Part shown: positions 1 to 7,356 of the stretch, piece after piece | Layout: every line of letters starts with the position of its first letter | Position numbering within the stretch: the stretch's first letter is position 1 | Assembly (NCBI GenBank): GCA_026989045.1 | Contig: JALSJY010000199.1 | Location: forward strand, 1-12,599 | Direction: 5' to 3' | Origin: Hyphomicrobiales bacterium | Lineage (GTDB): Bacteria > Pseudomonadota > Alphaproteobacteria > Rhizobiales > Devosiaceae | DNA: 12,599 nt | Position numbers and translations under genes: made by a program | The notes under the pieces: model-generated | The model's database searches: none | Seen by the model: the letters and a program-made list of their open reading frames with translations, nothing else | Told to the model about the DNA's origin: nothing

Positions 1-1104
1 ATAAGAAACAGCAAGCAAAATCACGGGGATATTTTGTGCCTTTGTTGGATCAAGAAATAAATTCGCCAACAAAGTAGGTGCAAAAATAAACAAAGCAGAG
101 GTAAATGACATAAAAAATATTGTGATGAAAAATGAAGTCCAGCCTGCTTTTTTAATATTGTTCAGGTTTTTAGAGCCGGCAAAAAGACCAACCCTAACCG
201 TTGTTGCCTGCGATAATCCAAGTGGAATCATAAAGGCAATTGCGGTGCATTGCAGAGCAATTGCATGGGCGGCAACCTCTTGTGTGCCAAGCCAGCCCAT
301 CATAATAACTGCAACACCAAACATGCTAACCTCAGACATAATAGTAAGACCGATTGGAGTGCCAACTCTAAAAAGTTCAAAAAATCTTGGCCAGTCTGGC
401 TTAAAAAGACGATAAAGCACATGAAAACGTTTAAACCTAGGGTGTAATAAAACATAAAATAAAATCAGTAAAAACATCACTAAATTAACAATAACGGTTG
501 AAATGCCAGCGCCAGCAAGCTCTAAACGTGGAAAGCCAAAATTGCCAAACATAAGCGCATAATTGCCAAGCGCATTAACAAATATGCCCAAAATTGTAAT
601 GACAAGCACCGCAACGGCTGCCCCACGCACCTGTAAAAGTGAGCGTAAGGCCACAAACATTAACCCTGGTAAAGCAACCCCTGCTGCAAAATATAAATAA
701 GTCTGCGCCATAGCACTTATCTCTTTATCCTGCCCAAGAAATAAAAAAATAACCTCAGCGCTATAAAATATCGGAGTGATAATAAGTGTTAAGACTAAAG
801 AGGCCCAAAAACCCTGCCGCACAAATCGCCGCACGTCTCTTATGCGTTTTGCACCAACTGCCTGAGCGATTAAAGGGGCGGTGGCAGTAATAACTCCAAT
901 TGAGCCAATGAATAAAGGGTGTAAAAGCGAGGTAGCCAAAGTGCCAGCAGCAAGATATTTTGGCCCAAGCCAACCCATCATCACAACATCTGTGGTGAAT
1001 AATAAAATACCCGCCAATTGCGCAACAATTAGTGGCCAGCCCAATTTCATAGTAGCTGCAAATTCGTTTTTCCAACTATGTGCAGATGTTGCTTTTAAAT
1101 CCAT
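1..1104 (-). CDS. MATE-family multidrug efflux transporter (NorM-like), 3' end beyond window
   Basis: This is an inner-membrane antiporter expected to expel cationic drugs in exchange for Na+ or H+. The 368 codons in the window read through without a stop. The N-terminus is MDLKATSAHSWKNEF, followed by repeated hydrophobic segments and MATE hallmarks: WPLIVAQLAGILLFTTDVVMMGWLG at about residues 30-55, GVITATAPLIAQAVGAKR (about 80-97), and the internal second-half repeat GLTIMSEVSMFGVAVIMMGWLG followed by PLGLSQATTVRVG. The ATG at 1104 is chosen because GGAAAG lies 8 nt upstream and the reading frame closes at a TAA soon after without another ATG. Family members are about 450-480 residues, so roughly the last 90 are missing. 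It lies downstream of infC on the same strand, separated by 176 bp. The family is clear; the substrate cannot be told. Confidence 0.9.
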   Translation of the reverse strand, partial: MDLKATSAHSWKNEFAATMKLGWPLIVAQLAGILLFTTDVVMMGWLGPKYLAAGTLATSLLHPLFIGSIGVITATAPLIAQAVGAKRIRDVRRFVRQGFWASLVLTLIITPIFYSAEVIFLFLGQDKEISAMAQTYLYFAAGVALPGLMFVALRSLLQVRGAAVAVLVITILGIFVNALGNYALMFGNFGFPRLELAGAGISTVIVNLVMFLLILFYVLLHPRFKRFHVLYRLFKPDWPRFFELFRVGTPIGLTIMSEVSMFGVAVIMMGWLGTQEVAAHAIALQCTAIAFMIPLGLSQATTVRVGLFAGSKNLNNIKKAGWTSFFITIFFMSFTSALFIFAPTLLANLFLDPTKAQNIPVILLAVSY

Positions 1105-1223
1105 CTCAAACTTTCCATTGCAAGAAGCACTGGAGATGCGCGCCTTCGTAAAACGATTCGCTTGAGCGCCCCAGAATAAGGCAAATTAAGCTTTTCTGTT
1201 TTTGTCGATTTTGTCAATAAGCA

Positions 1224-1259
1224 AAGCTCGCTTGTAGGATTTTTCACCAAAGCGAGCTT
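1224..1259 (-). terminator. Perfect 10-bp stem-loop after infC, possible terminator
   Basis: AAGCTCGCTT (1224-1233) and AAGCGAGCTT (1250-1259) are perfect inverted repeats around a 16-nt loop, 21 nt past the infC stop. On the infC strand the stem is followed by TGCTTATTGAC rather than a clean T run, so it may be a weak terminator, an mRNA 3'-end stabiliser or a processing signal. It is the only strong hairpin found between infC and the MATE gene. Confidence 0.45.
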
Positions 1260-1280
1260 ATCAATATTTATTAAAAATAA

Positions 1281-1820
1281 CTATTTACTAGGCGCAAGTA
1301 CCATAACCATTTGGCGCCCTTCTGATCGCGGTGTGCTTTCAACCTTTGAAATTTTTTCCATCTCATCGCGAACTTTAAAAAGCAGATTAAGTCCAAGCTC
1401 TTGGTGAGCCATTTCACGACCGCGAAAGCGCATGGTGACTTTCACTTTATCACCTTCGCTCAAAAATTTCTTTACCGCGCGCATTTTCACATCATAATCA
1501 TGCGTATCAATATTGGGGCGTAATTTAATTTCTTTAACATCAATAACTTTTTGACGCTTACGTGCTTCAGCTGCCTTTTTTTGTGCTTGATATTTATATT
1601 TCCCTAGATCAAGAATTTTACAAACAGGCGGCTTGGCATTTGGTGAAATTGCAACAAGGTCAAGCCCTGCGTTACGTGCCATTTCTTTTGCTATGAGTGT
1701 GTCAATTGTGCCGTGATTTTCACCTTCGGCATCGATAAGCTGCACTTGTTCTGCAACAATATCGGCATTTGCTGGCGGCCCGCTTTTTTGGGGCTGCGTT
1801 GGTCTTCCTGGACGATGAAT
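1281..1820 (-). CDS. infC: Translation initiation factor IF-3, probable AUU start
   Basis: IF-3 binds the 30S subunit, blocks premature 50S joining and proofreads the start codon and initiator tRNA. The N-domain contains VQLIDAEGENHGTI and AGLDLVAISPNAKPPVCKILDLGKYKYQ (about 26-78). A basic linker follows (KKAAEARKRQK), then the C-domain with KEIKLRPNIDTHDYDVKM, GDKVKVTMRFRGREMAHQ and EGRQMVMVLAP. A GTG at 1745 would remove the conserved N-terminal region. The frame is open upstream to TAA and has no ATG, GTG or TTG giving full length, but it has two adjacent ATT codons (1823, 1820) 7 and 10 nt after an AGAAGG Shine-Dalgarno. Starting at 1820 gives M-HRPGRPTQPQKSGPPAN, matching from memory the MRRPFR... 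start of rhizobial IF-3, and 179 residues, the usual size. AUU initiation is the known autoregulation device of E. coli infC. rpmI and rplT do not follow on this side. Confidence 0.95.
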   Translation of the reverse strand: MHRPGRPTQPQKSGPPANADIVAEQVQLIDAEGENHGTIDTLIAKEMARNAGLDLVAISPNAKPPVCKILDLGKYKYQAQKKAAEARKRQKVIDVKEIKLRPNIDTHDYDVKMRAVKKFLSEGDKVKVTMRFRGREMAHQELGLNLLFKVRDEMEKISKVESTPRSEGRQMVMVLAPSK

Positions 1821-1868
1821 AATATATTTTCCTTCTAATTGTTAAAATAGTCTGGTTATTCAATTCTA

Positions 1869-1896
1869 AAAATATGTTAGATGGTGATAAAGTCAA
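1869..1896 (-). promoter_or_regulatory. Putative sigma70-type promoter of infC
   Basis: On the minus strand TTGACT (1896-1891) is followed after 16 nt by TATTTT (1874-1869), giving a leader of about 40 nt before the ATT start. The -35 match is good and no better candidate was found in the 165-bp divergent gap. The prediction rests on sequence only. Confidence 0.4.
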
Positions 1897-1933
1897 CCAA
1901 TAAAACAAGAAATTTCCTATTGCATGTATTTCT

Positions 1934-1963
1934 TTGCAAGTTTTAGGGTGATTTTGTTAAGAT
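1934..1963 (+). promoter_or_regulatory. Putative promoter of the alpha/beta hydrolase gene
   Basis: TTGCAA (1934-1939) and TAAGAT (1958-1963) are separated by 18 nt and lie about 20 nt upstream of the hydrolase start. The match is moderate in AT-rich DNA, where chance hits are common. Confidence 0.3.
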
Positions 1964-1985
1964 TTTTGTATTTGGAAGCGTTTTT

Positions 1986-2771
1986 ATGAATGAAAAAGTA
2001 AAAATAATCAAAATTGCGGGTGAAAAAGCAAATCGCTCAATCGCTTATTTGCAACATAATAGCAATGCTAATGATAAAAGCACTGGCCTATTTTGGCTTG
2101 GCGGCTTCAAATCAGACATGCTTGGCTCAAAAGCAAACTATCTTAATGACTTGGGTAAAAGCTTAAATTTGCAGGTTACAAGGTTTGATTATTCTGGCCA
2201 TGGGCAATCAGGCGAAAAATTTATTGACGGCACAATCAGCAATTGGCTTGAAGAGGCAATAGCAGTTTTTGCATTAACTAAAGGAAAGCAGATAATTATC
2301 GGCTCGTCCATGGGTGGTTGGTTGGCGCTTTTGCTGAATAAGGCGTTGCAAAAAACAGGAGAAAACAGAATTAAAGCCATCGTGTTAATTGCCCCTGCCA
2401 CCGATATGACAAAAGATTTAATGGCTGATAGATTCTCTAAAGAGCAATTAGATGAATTAGAAAAAAATGGACATATCGAGCAGCCATCTGATTATGACGA
2501 GCCATATATCATTACAAAAAAGCTAATTGATGATGGTGCAGGTCATCTGTTTTTTACTAATGGCTCAATAAAAACAAACTGCCCTGTGCATATTTTACAA
2601 GGTGGGCAAGATGAGGCAGTGCCAACCTCTCACGCATTAAAACTCATGAGCCATTTAACCTATGACGAAGCGGTTTTTACTCTTATTCCTGATGGCGATC
2701 ATAGTTTAAGCAGAGCGCAAGATTTACAAAAATTAGGCGAAGTGATTAAAACTCTTCTTGCTGAAGAATAG
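1986..2771 (+). CDS. Alpha/beta hydrolase (small serine hydrolase, esterase/thioesterase type)
   Basis: The 261-residue protein is a single alpha/beta-hydrolase fold without a signal peptide, so it should be cytoplasmic. FWLGGFKSDM (36-45) supplies the oxyanion region after strand beta3 and RFDYSGHGQSG (66-76) is the typical following loop. The nucleophile elbow GSSMGG puts the catalytic Ser at 108, the acid is probably Asp209 in GGQDEAVP, and the base is His239 in DGDHS. A lid-like insertion of about 50 residues lies between APATDM and CPVHILQG. The pattern resembles the ABHD10/palmitoyl-thioesterase-like group, but the substrate cannot be inferred. The start ATG has GGAAG 7 nt upstream. It is divergent from infC, and its 3' end overlaps the converging epimerase gene by 26 bp. 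Confidence 0.88.
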   Translation: MNEKVKIIKIAGEKANRSIAYLQHNSNANDKSTGLFWLGGFKSDMLGSKANYLNDLGKSLNLQVTRFDYSGHGQSGEKFIDGTISNWLEEAIAVFALTKGKQIIIGSSMGGWLALLLNKALQKTGENRIKAIVLIAPATDMTKDLMADRFSKEQLDELEKNGHIEQPSDYDEPYIITKKLIDDGAGHLFFTNGSIKTNCPVHILQGGQDEAVPTSHALKLMSHLTYDEAVFTLIPDGDHSLSRAQDLQKLGEVIKTLLAEE

Positions 2772-3636
2772 AGTTTAACCCAGTGCGATAATTTGGATAA
2801 AGCAATTCAATATTAAGTGCGTTTTTAATCGCTTTGTTCGAAACATGCTTATTATCATTATAAAAAGATCGAGCCATCTCACTCATGTTAGCATCTTCAA
2901 ACTTCTCTTTTGGGGGGAGGTCTAAGCCAGATATTTTACAAGCATATTCTACTACTTCATGCGGTGGGGCTGGCTCATCATCGCTCAAATTAAAAATGCC
3001 GTTTAGCTTTTGTTTTGCCGCCAACATGGTGACACGGGCAATATCTTTTACATGAATGCGATTAAACACCTGATTTTCTTTAATAATGCGCTTTGCTGTG
3101 CCTTTTTTAAGCTTTTCAAAACTAGATCGCCCCTGCCCATAAATTCCTGCTAGGCGTAAAATCAACAATGGAATATTTTTTTGTTCTGCAAAATCTTGCC
3201 AAAGGTTTTCGGCTTTAATACGCTGTTGTGAGCGGATATTTTTGGGCTCACATTTAGAGTTTTCATCAACCCATAGGCCATTATGATTTCCATAAACTCC
3301 AACACTTGAATAATAACAAAGCCATTTAAGATTTTTTGCTTTATTTAATTGCTCAAAATAATAATTATAAACCGCATCTCCATTGGCATCAGGAGCAATA
3401 GAATTTATGATATGACTGGCTTGTGCAATAGGCTGATTAAGTTCAGCATTTGCCTTTAAGCCAGTAAAAATATAAGACTTAATATTTTCAAACTCTAGTT
3501 TTTTGCACACCTCTTGAGAGCGCACACTGCCATAGATTTCTAACTCATCACGGGCATGTTTTCTTACAAACCTTGCGCTTTGAGTGGAGGAATATCCCAT
3601 ACCAAAAAATAAATATTTATCCACTATATTCTCCAT
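2746..3636 (-). CDS. NAD(P)-dependent epimerase/dehydratase-like SDR protein (YeeZ-like)
   Basis: An atypical extended SDR of 296 residues. The Rossmann nucleotide-binding motif FGMGYSS is at 11-17 and SIAPDANGD at 79-87. YYSSVGVYG (108-116) holds the catalytic-type Ser and Tyr, but the classical YxxxK pair is not obvious; the equivalent helix reads RSQQRIKAENL. RLAGIYGQGRSS (161-172), FNRIHVKDIA (191-200) and FNLSDDEP (215-222) are typical of the YeeZ/NAD-epimerase group. The substrate is unknown. It is the last gene of the gst-queG operon and its ATG lies 13 nt inside queG. A GTG at 3624 (codon 5) has a better Shine-Dalgarno, GGAG 6 nt upstream, and would overlap the queG stop as TAGTG, so the real start may be four codons shorter. 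Confidence 0.85.
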   Translation of the reverse strand: MENIVDKYLFFGMGYSSTQSARFVRKHARDELEIYGSVRSQEVCKKLEFENIKSYIFTGLKANAELNQPIAQASHIINSIAPDANGDAVYNYYFEQLNKAKNLKWLCYYSSVGVYGNHNGLWVDENSKCEPKNIRSQQRIKAENLWQDFAEQKNIPLLILRLAGIYGQGRSSFEKLKKGTAKRIIKENQVFNRIHVKDIARVTMLAAKQKLNGIFNLSDDEPAPPHEVVEYACKISGLDLPPKEKFEDANMSEMARSFYNDNKHVSNKAIKNALNIELLYPNYRTGLNSILQQEEF

Positions 3637-4775
3637 TCTTTTGCAACTTCTGGGTCAGTTTCACTTTGCTGAAACAAAGCTCTTTTTTGCTTAACTTCAC
3701 TTTTCTCTGCAAGGGCGCGAAAAGCCCAAATGGCCATAGCGCGAATAAGCGGGGCATCATCATCAAGCCGTTTTTCAACCAAAGTAAGCAGGCTTTTGTC
3801 AGCAGAATTGCCAATTGCAATTAACACATTTCGAATGAAACAAGCATGGCCAAGCCGCTTTATGGGCGAGCCTGCAAATAATTTTCTAAAGGTCTTGTCA
3901 TCTAAAATAACTAATTCGGCTAATTTAGGTGTTTGCAAATCTTTGCGACCCTGTAGCTTAATCTCCTTAGTGGCACTGGCAAATTTATTCCATGGACAGA
4001 TAGCTAAACAATCATCACAGCCATAAATTCTATTGCCCATAGCAGTACGATATTGCAGCGGGATATGCCCCTTATATTCATTATTATAATAGGCAAGGCA
4101 TTTTGTTGCATCTAGTTGAAAAGGCGCAGGAAAGGCATTTGTTGGGCAGATATCTAGGCATTTTGTGCAAGAACCACATAGAGTGCTGCCACCTTGTTTT
4201 TGCTCTTGAGAAACAGGTAATTCTATATTGGTGAAAATAGCACCGAGAAAAAGCCAAGCACCAAACTCGCGTGAAACCAACACGCTATGCTTGCCCTGCC
4301 AGCCAATTCCTGCCGATGCCGCCAAAGGCTTTTCCATCACGGGGGCGGTATCTACAAATACTTTCACATCGGCATTGGCATAACGGGCAAGCAGACCAGC
4401 TAATTCTTTTAAACGCCCCTTGATAATATCGTGATAATCACGGTTACGAGCATAGACCGAAATATTGCCAATAGATTTCTGCTCTAATAAGGGAAGCGGA
4501 TTCTCACTTGGAGCATAATTTACCCCCAACATAATGATTGACTTCACCTCTGGCCAAAGCGCCTTTGGGCTGGTGCGGCGTAAAGCAGTGTCCTTGAGCC
4601 ACTCCATATCACCATGCCAGCCAGCAGTTAATGCCTCATTTAATTGTTTTGCTAATTTTGGATTTGTGGTTGCGGGGGCAATTCCAAAACTATCAAAGCC
4701 GAGTTTTTCTGCTCTGACTTGTAAATCATCAACCAGCTTTAATTTTTTCTTTTCGCTTAATTCGCTCTTAATCAA
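3624..4775 (-). CDS. queG: Epoxyqueuosine reductase
   Basis: QueG is the cobalamin- and Fe-S-dependent enzyme of the last step of queuosine synthesis, reducing epoxyqueuosine to queuosine in the wobble position of GUN-anticodon tRNAs. At 383 residues it is of normal length. YARNRDYHDIIKGRLKEL (108-125) and VFVDTAPVMEKPLA (139-152) carry the cofactor region and catalytic Asp142, followed by SAGIGWQGKHS. Two ferredoxin-like clusters are visible: C200-x2-C203-x2-C206-x3-C210-P and C253-x2-C256-x3-C260-P, with Cys226 between them. The C-terminus (about 300-383) is the HEAT-like tRNA-binding extension. The only start upstream of Met57 is TTG at 4775, overlapping the preceding stop as TTGA with GGA 6 nt upstream. 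It is cotranscribed with the GST-like gene and the SDR gene. Confidence 0.95.
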   Translation of the reverse strand: MIKSELSEKKKLKLVDDLQVRAEKLGFDSFGIAPATTNPKLAKQLNEALTAGWHGDMEWLKDTALRRTSPKALWPEVKSIIMLGVNYAPSENPLPLLEQKSIGNISVYARNRDYHDIIKGRLKELAGLLARYANADVKVFVDTAPVMEKPLAASAGIGWQGKHSVLVSREFGAWLFLGAIFTNIELPVSQEQKQGGSTLCGSCTKCLDICPTNAFPAPFQLDATKCLAYYNNEYKGHIPLQYRTAMGNRIYGCDDCLAICPWNKFASATKEIKLQGRKDLQTPKLAELVILDDKTFRKLFAGSPIKRLGHACFIRNVLIAIGNSADKSLLTLVEKRLDDDAPLIRAMAIWAFRALAEKSEVKQKRALFQQSETDPEVAKEWRI

Positions 4776-5452
4776 AAATCCAAATCCGTATAGCTTTTAG
4801 CAGCAGGCATGCCAACAATTCTATCACTCAAAAGAGAGCGAAATGCGGGGCGGGACTTTACCCTAGCATACCAGTTTTTTGTCTCCCCTGCTTTTGACCA
4901 ATCAATCTCTCCTAAATAATCAAGGCATGACAAATGGGCGGCAAGAGCAAAGTCAGCTAGAGTTAGGTTTTTTCCTGCAAGCCAGTTACGAGTTTCAAAA
5001 AGATAAGCAAAATATTTTTCATGCTCAAAAAGGTTAACCTTAGCAGCACGAAGCACTTTTGGATCAGGCGCACCCATTTTTTGCTCACGTTTACCAATTT
5101 TTTCTTCCAATATATAGCGGCTCACTTCGTCATTAAATTTAAGCATAACCCATTCGTATAACCGCCACATCTCCGCTCTATCACTTGCATTTTCAGGGAA
5201 AAGAGAGTTGCTTTTTTGTTTATGGATTTCTTCAATATAATGCACAATCGCTAATGAGCCAATTATCGGGCTATTTTTGCCCTCGAGCAAAAGTGGAACA
5301 CTAGCATTTGGGTCAATGTCTGTGAGGTTTTTTGACGCTTTATATGGGCTAGCCTCTTCTAATTTAACCTCTATGTTATATTCTGCCAATATCAAACGTA
5401 TAAGTCGCGAGCTGGGATCTAATTTATGATATAATAATTTTGTCATATTCAT
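4772..5452 (-). CDS. Glutathione S-transferase family protein
   Basis: The 226-residue protein has a thioredoxin-fold N-domain and an all-helical C-domain. The N-terminus reads KLLYHKLDPSSRLIRLILAEYNIEV (5-29), with Ser14/Ser15 where many bacterial GSTs have Cys or Ser. The cis-Pro motif is SVPLLL (51-56). The glutathione-binding E-S pair is changed to GS in SPIIGSLAIVHYI (61-73). The C-domain N-capping box is LTLADFALAAHL (163-174). The altered site makes glutathione conjugation uncertain, so family membership rather than activity is the call. It is the first gene of the operon and its stop overlaps the queG start. A second ATG two codons in (5446) is equally possible, and neither has a clear Shine-Dalgarno. 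The upstream 92 bp is a divergent promoter region shared with uppP. Confidence 0.85.
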   Translation of the reverse strand: MNMTKLLYHKLDPSSRLIRLILAEYNIEVKLEEASPYKASKNLTDIDPNASVPLLLEGKNSPIIGSLAIVHYIEEIHKQKSNSLFPENASDRAEMWRLYEWVMLKFNDEVSRYILEEKIGKREQKMGAPDPKVLRAAKVNLFEHEKYFAYLFETRNWLAGKNLTLADFALAAHLSCLDYLGEIDWSKAGETKNWYARVKSRPAFRSLLSDRIVGMPAAKSYTDLDF

Positions 5453-5471
5453 TTTACTTTTACATTTTTAT

Positions 5472-5500
5472 TTGTTTAACCAAATCAAGTTAGAGATATA
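5472..5500 (+). promoter_or_regulatory. Putative uppP promoter
   Basis: TTGTTT (5472-5477) and GATATA (5495-5500) are spaced by 17 nt in the divergent gst/uppP gap, about 45 nt before the uppP start. The -10 may instead be TATATT two bases further on (19-nt spacer). This is a weak prediction in AT-rich DNA. Confidence 0.3.
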
Positions 5501-5544
5501 TTACAAGCCTTTTAAGGCATAATAAAACTTTTTTGGAAAAAATA

Positions 5545-6357
5545 ATGAACCCCGATCAATCAATTTTTGTACCACTTGTTTTAGGTCTTCTTGAAGGTTT
5601 AACGGAATTCTTACCGGTTTCCTCTACGGCGCATTTATTATTAGCGGGGCATTTTTTCAACCTTAAACAACCCGCTACCTTTATTGTTCTAATTCAGCTA
5701 GGTGCAATTTTAGCTATTCTTACAATTTATTTTTCAAAATTATGGCAATTGATCAAAGATGCACTAGCAGGGAAAAAGGGTGCTTGGTTATTTGCTCTAA
5801 ATGTTGTCTTAGCCTCTGTTCCTGCTGCTTTGGTTGGTGTGTTTGCACGTGATTTTATTCAGCAGGTAATTTATGAAAGCGCTTTTACAATTTGCATTAT
5901 GCTAATAATTGGCGGCATAATTTTGTTAATAGTGGATCGTCTGCCTTTAAAGGTGAAATATAGGGATATTTATAGCTATCCATGGCATTTAAGTCTTATT
6001 ATTGGCCTGTTTCAAATGATTGCTCTTATTCCAGGTGTATCACGCTCTGGAGCAACAATTGTCGGGGCGCTTTTATTTGGCACAGATAAGCGCTCTGCAG
6101 CTGAGTTCACCTTTTTCATTGCCCTGCCAATTATGTCAGGCGCTTTTATTTATGATTTTTATAAAAGCCGTGATTTAATTTTAAATGGCGGCGTTGGTAT
6201 GGATATTGTCATTGGCTTTATTGCAGCCTTTATTGCAGGTGCAATCGTTGTGCGCTTTCTATTAGACTTTGTCTCAAAACATGGGTTTGGCTTTTTTGCC
6301 TGGTGGCGCATAGCAGTGGGTGGGCTGGGTCTAATTGCGCTAACAATGATGAATTAA
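5545..6357 (+). CDS. uppP: Undecaprenyl-diphosphate phosphatase (BacA)
   Basis: This polytopic inner-membrane enzyme removes one phosphate from undecaprenyl pyrophosphate so the lipid carrier can be reused for peptidoglycan and other surface polymers; overexpression classically gives bacitracin resistance. The two signature motifs are LLEGLTEFLPVSSTAH (15-30; Glu17, Glu21, Ser27 and His30 at the active site) and LIPGVSRSGATI (161-172; Arg167). About eight hydrophobic segments are visible and the 270-residue length is normal. The ATG at 5545 is chosen over an in-frame TTG at 5533 because the GGAAAA right after that TTG is the Shine-Dalgarno for the ATG. Its stop overlaps the stop of xerC, encoded convergently, by 4 bp. 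It is unrelated to the rhizobial BacA/SbmA peptide transporter despite the shared name. Confidence 0.95.
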   Translation: MNPDQSIFVPLVLGLLEGLTEFLPVSSTAHLLLAGHFFNLKQPATFIVLIQLGAILAILTIYFSKLWQLIKDALAGKKGAWLFALNVVLASVPAALVGVFARDFIQQVIYESAFTICIMLIIGGIILLIVDRLPLKVKYRDIYSYPWHLSLIIGLFQMIALIPGVSRSGATIVGALLFGTDKRSAAEFTFFIALPIMSGAFIYDFYKSRDLILNGGVGMDIVIGFIAAFIAGAIVVRFLLDFVSKHGFGFFAWWRIAVGGLGLIALTMMN

Positions 6358-7283
6358 CCTCTTGGGTGCGCTTTTTGGTAGCTTTCTAACAATTGCTCAC
6401 TATCAACTTTTGTATATATTTGTGTGGTTGAAAGAGAGGCATGGCCGAGTAACTCTTGAATTGTGCGCAAGTCGCCACCTTTGCTCAGCAGATGAGTAGC
6501 AAAGGAGTGACGCAAGGCATGTGGGGTAGCAGATGGTGGCAGGCCAAGCGCAGAGCGCAATTGCACAACACGGCGCTGAATAAGGCGGGCAGATAATACT
6601 CCCCCCTTAACACCCTTAAACATTGGCTCTTTAGCATTTAATGGAAATGGGCAGAGCTTTAGATAGCTCTTAATTGCCTTTTCAATTGGTTGCATAAGCG
6701 GCACAAGACGCATTTTATTACCCTTGCCAATTATACGCATTGCATTAGCTTCAATATCGGATTTACTTAAGGCTAAGGCTTCAGAAATACGCAACCCCGC
6801 TCCATAACAAAGACTAAGCACAGCAATATCACGAGCGCTCACCCAAGGGCTTTCTTCTAACTCATCAATTAACGCAATGGTGTTTTTAGCTTCATCAACG
6901 CTAAGGGCTTTTGGCAGGCTTTTGCCAATTTTTGGGGATCTAACAATGCTTAAACTTTCATTTTTAATAATATTTTGCCGCTCTAAATAGATAAAAAAAC
7001 TTTTTAAAGCTGATAAAGTGCGGGCTAAAGAGCGCGAACTAACATTTTGATTTCTTCGGTATGCTAAAAAGCTACGAAAATCTGTTGGCTTTAAGTCTTG
7101 CAATATTTTTAAATCTACCCTCGCCTGATAATGTTTTGCAATAAAAGCAATAAACTGAGCTATATCCCGTTGATAAGCATCAATAGAATTAGCTGCCAAA
7201 CGGCGCACGCTTTTCATCTCGCTAAGCCAAGACTTAATATGAGTTGTGGTCTTTTTGTCGGAATAAAGGGAAAAATCGCTCAT
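6354..7283 (-). CDS. xerC: Tyrosine recombinase XerC
   Basis: XerC acts with XerD at dif sites near the terminus to resolve chromosome dimers before division. The 309-residue protein has an N-terminal core-binding domain (about 12-105: IKSWLSEMKSVRRLAANSI through LARTLSALKSFFIYL) and a catalytic domain with the complete set Arg165 (GAGLRISEAL), Lys187 (GKGNK), His255 and Arg258 (HALRHSF), His281 (LLGHASL) and Tyr290 (TQIYT). The Arg258-Tyr290 spacing of 32 equals that of E. coli XerC. The N-terminus MSDFSLYSDKK resembles rhizobial XerC rather than XerD or a phage integrase, and no att-like repeats or phage genes lie nearby. No purine-rich Shine-Dalgarno is visible before the ATG. It lies 73 bp downstream of coaA on the same strand with no strong terminator between. 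Confidence 0.92.
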   Translation of the reverse strand: MSDFSLYSDKKTTTHIKSWLSEMKSVRRLAANSIDAYQRDIAQFIAFIAKHYQARVDLKILQDLKPTDFRSFLAYRRNQNVSSRSLARTLSALKSFFIYLERQNIIKNESLSIVRSPKIGKSLPKALSVDEAKNTIALIDELEESPWVSARDIAVLSLCYGAGLRISEALALSKSDIEANAMRIIGKGNKMRLVPLMQPIEKAIKSYLKLCPFPLNAKEPMFKGVKGGVLSARLIQRRVVQLRSALGLPPSATPHALRHSFATHLLSKGGDLRTIQELLGHASLSTTQIYTKVDSEQLLESYQKAHPRG

Positions 7284-7356
7284 AAGAGGATAATGAGTTA
7301 TTTACGTTAAGTAAGTGAAAATAAAAATAAAGATTTATAATCACTTGCCTATATTC

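Noticed and set aside
761..1075. 104-codon minus-strand ORF within the MATE gene
   Set aside because: It is a shifted frame of the transporter; the peptide is cysteine/histidine-rich nonsense, while the adjacent frame gives a clear MATE protein.
1212..1217. Perfect -35 TTGACA on the minus strand upstream of the MATE gene
   Set aside because: No acceptable -10 hexamer lies 15-19 nt downstream, so no promoter was called.
1720..1908. 62-codon minus-strand ORF overlapping the infC start
   Set aside because: It has low-complexity basic composition, is out of frame with infC, and is explained by the infC leader and N-terminal codons.
5507..5518. Small inverted repeat GCCT-TTTA-AGGC in the uppP leader
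   Set aside because: A 4-bp stem in AT-rich DNA is too short to support a regulatory hairpin.
5533..5544. Upstream TTG start for uppP
   Set aside because: The GGAAAA beginning two bases into that codon is the Shine-Dalgarno for the ATG at 5545, and the family begins close to that Met.
6354..7283. Tyrosine recombinase as a sign of a prophage or integrative island
   Set aside because: The sequence fits housekeeping XerC, and there are no att-like repeats, tRNA or phage genes nearby.
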